From Jacaranda mimosifolia (lineage: Eukaryota; Streptophyta; Magnoliopsida; Lamiales; Bignoniaceae), in assembly GCA_018894105.1 (NCBI GenBank), contig CM032126.1, forward strand, positions 28,990,391 through 29,054,390: a stretch of 64,000 nt of DNA, in the 5' to 3' direction. Each line of letters starts with the position of its first letter. Positions within the stretch are counted from its first letter, which is position 1. The position numbers and the translations under genes were made by a program. The notes below the pieces were generated by a model. The model was not told the origin of the DNA, did not search any database, and worked only from the letters and a program-made list of their open reading frames with translations. This document shows positions 62,752 through 64,000 of this stretch, piece by piece.

Positions 62752-62832
62752 CAGTATAATTCAATTTTTTTTCTTTTTTGTATTTTCGTAACAACATATT
62801 ACTGCTTTCATACTGGCACTGTAACTATCTAC

Positions 62833-62839
62833 TATAAAT
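62833..62839 (+). promoter_or_regulatory. TATA box of LAP copy 2
   Basis: TATAAAT lies 31 bases before the ATG at 62864, the same spacing as in the upstream duplicate (62679 to 62710). Transcription would be expected to start at or just after that ATG. Confidence 0.6.
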
Positions 62840-62863
62840 ATTACGAGACGGGCACACGTTGCA

Positions 62864-64000
62864 ATGCCCGCCATTACGGTAGTCTCCACTTCTCTCAGTC
62901 TACTCACTTCGGTTTTCACGAGATTGCGATTTGGGTCTATCTGGGATATTTCTTGGACGTTCAAATCCCTGTTTTCTAGAAGAGCAAAGAGTATGGCTGA
63001 CTCCGTTGCTCGGGCCACTCTTGGCCTCACTCAACCCAAGACGATCGACCCACCAAAGGTATTCTTTGCTCTACTAAATTTTGAAGGATGTATTGAAGTT
63101 GTCTAATTTTTGTTACTTGTTTGACATCGTTCAATTTTGATTGATATTTTTGAAATGGTTTGCCCTTTTTGAATTTTGATTTATATTTTTGTATTATAAT
63201 TCGTGCTTTTTTCGCTTGCCATCTTAGTCAGGCACATATTAATTTGTATGTTATGTATGCATATGTAAGTGTGTTAGATTGTTTGTTTGGCTTGGGGATA
63301 TTATAATTGTGGCATAAATAAACTGATACGTTTCTGGAATGATGTAAGATCTCATTTGCTGCAAAAGAGATTGATTTGGTTGAGTGGAATGGAGATATGC
63401 TTGTTGTTGGCGTCACAGAGAAGGACATGGAGAAAGATGAGAATTCAATGTTCAAGAATTTGATGCTTCGAAAGCTAGATTTGCAGTTAGGTGGATTATT
63501 GTCTGAAGCTTCATCTGAGGAGGATTTTACTGGAAAGGCTGGACAGTCGATGATTCTTAGGCTTTCTGGTCTTGGTCCAAAAAGAGTTGCTTTAATTGGC
63601 CTTGAATTGGCAGCATCAGCAAGTAGGACTTATCAACGTCTTGGTGAGGCTGTTGGTATGGCAGCCAAGTCCGTTCAGGCGAGTACTGTTGCCATAGCGC
63701 TTGCTTCTTCTGAATGGATCCCTTCAGAATTGAAGCCGAGCACTGCATCAGCAATAGCAACTGGTATTTCTCCTTCTTGGATTTCTATGCTTTGGAATTA
63801 AACCTGCAACATCTGTTTGTTGCATATTCATGGAATTGAGCTAAATAGAATTTTTAAATGCTATAGGAGCTGGGTTGGGGACTTTTGATGATAATAGGTT
63901 CAAGTCAGAATCACAACACCCAGCTCTCAAATTGGTGGATATTCTTGGTCTTGGTACCGGACCTGAGGTAGAGAAAAAACTGAAATATGCAGAAGATGTT
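62864..64000 (+). CDS. LAP: Leucine aminopeptidase (M17 family), copy 2, partial (runs off the window)
   Basis: Exons 62864-63058, 63349-63763 and 63867 onward have the same boundaries and phases as copy 1, and 248 codons are open up to the edge. The intron sequences are also clearly alike. The visible part covers the N-terminal domain only, so the active site cannot be judged. Compared with copy 1, exon 2 has 16 amino-acid changes and 9 silent codon changes in 138 codons by hand count; several hit conserved spots (K to N in WKGD, P to S and S to P in LRLPGLGS). The upstream ATG has no counterpart in copy 1, while the ATG at 62993 (MADS) is shared and may be the true start. Confidence 0.85.

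Noticed and set aside
62710..62979. 89-codon frame starting at the first promoter unit of LAP copy 2
   Set aside because: It is a by-product of the tandem duplication: it leaves the LAP frame and encodes low-complexity sequence.
1..64000. tRNA or rRNA genes
   Set aside because: No B-box-like GGTTCGAATCC motif with a foldable cloverleaf and no rRNA landmark was noticed; a covariance-model scan was not possible.

Overview
The window looks like nuclear DNA of a dicot plant. It is very AT-rich, has spliceosomal introns, plant-type leucine aminopeptidase (LAP) genes and many plant transposon families. Species cannot be named from sequence alone. Only two genes are well supported: a complete ten-exon LAP gene on + (17641-22778, 586 codons) and the first exons of a close paralogue, also on + (62864 to the window end). 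Most of the rest is nested mobile DNA.

Layout of copy 1: blocks A (1-722), B (723-1447) and C (6695-7998) form the ancestral upstream region of LAP copy 1. A copia-type solo LTR (1448-6694), itself holding two 1.5-kb TIR elements, splits B from C. A small MITE-like insert sits at 6761-7030. A Tourist-like element (8280-17551), swollen by two nested Mutator-like elements, ends about 75 bases before the LAP TATA box. The larger nested element (10843-17497) keeps only the two ends of a MURA transposase and is otherwise built of four tandem-repeat families plus a GC-richer insert. LAP follows at 17641-22778.

Middle: two Tourist-like MITEs (23400-24093), a Mutator MITE with a perfect 9-bp target duplication (25337-26449), a CACTA MITE (27144-27610), a 3.1-kb solo LTR (27871-31015), a cluster of 1.5-kb TIR elements in inverted arrangement (31826-34001), a complete non-coding LTR element with perfect target duplication (35925-39947), a hAT element with perfect 8-bp target duplication (41942-43126) and a further MITE (43347-43798). 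From 43799 to 46586 nothing is recognised.

Layout of copy 2: block A recurs at 46587-47330 and blocks B and C at about 60115-61785, followed by LAP copy 2. Between A and B lies a nest: a solo LTR (47444-60093) containing a hAT MITE (48776-58211), which contains a gypsy-type element (49160-58121) with two 3.2-kb LTRs and a dead gag. The repeated order A-B-C-LAP shows that the locus arose by segmental duplication, with different mobile elements entering each copy later.

The two LAP genes would encode M17 leucine aminopeptidases acting in peptide turnover. Their first ATG codons are not homologous, and their TATA boxes lie so close to these ATGs that the conserved downstream ATG (the MADS start) may be the one used. 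The nominated unusual system is the Mutator-like element at 10843-17497.
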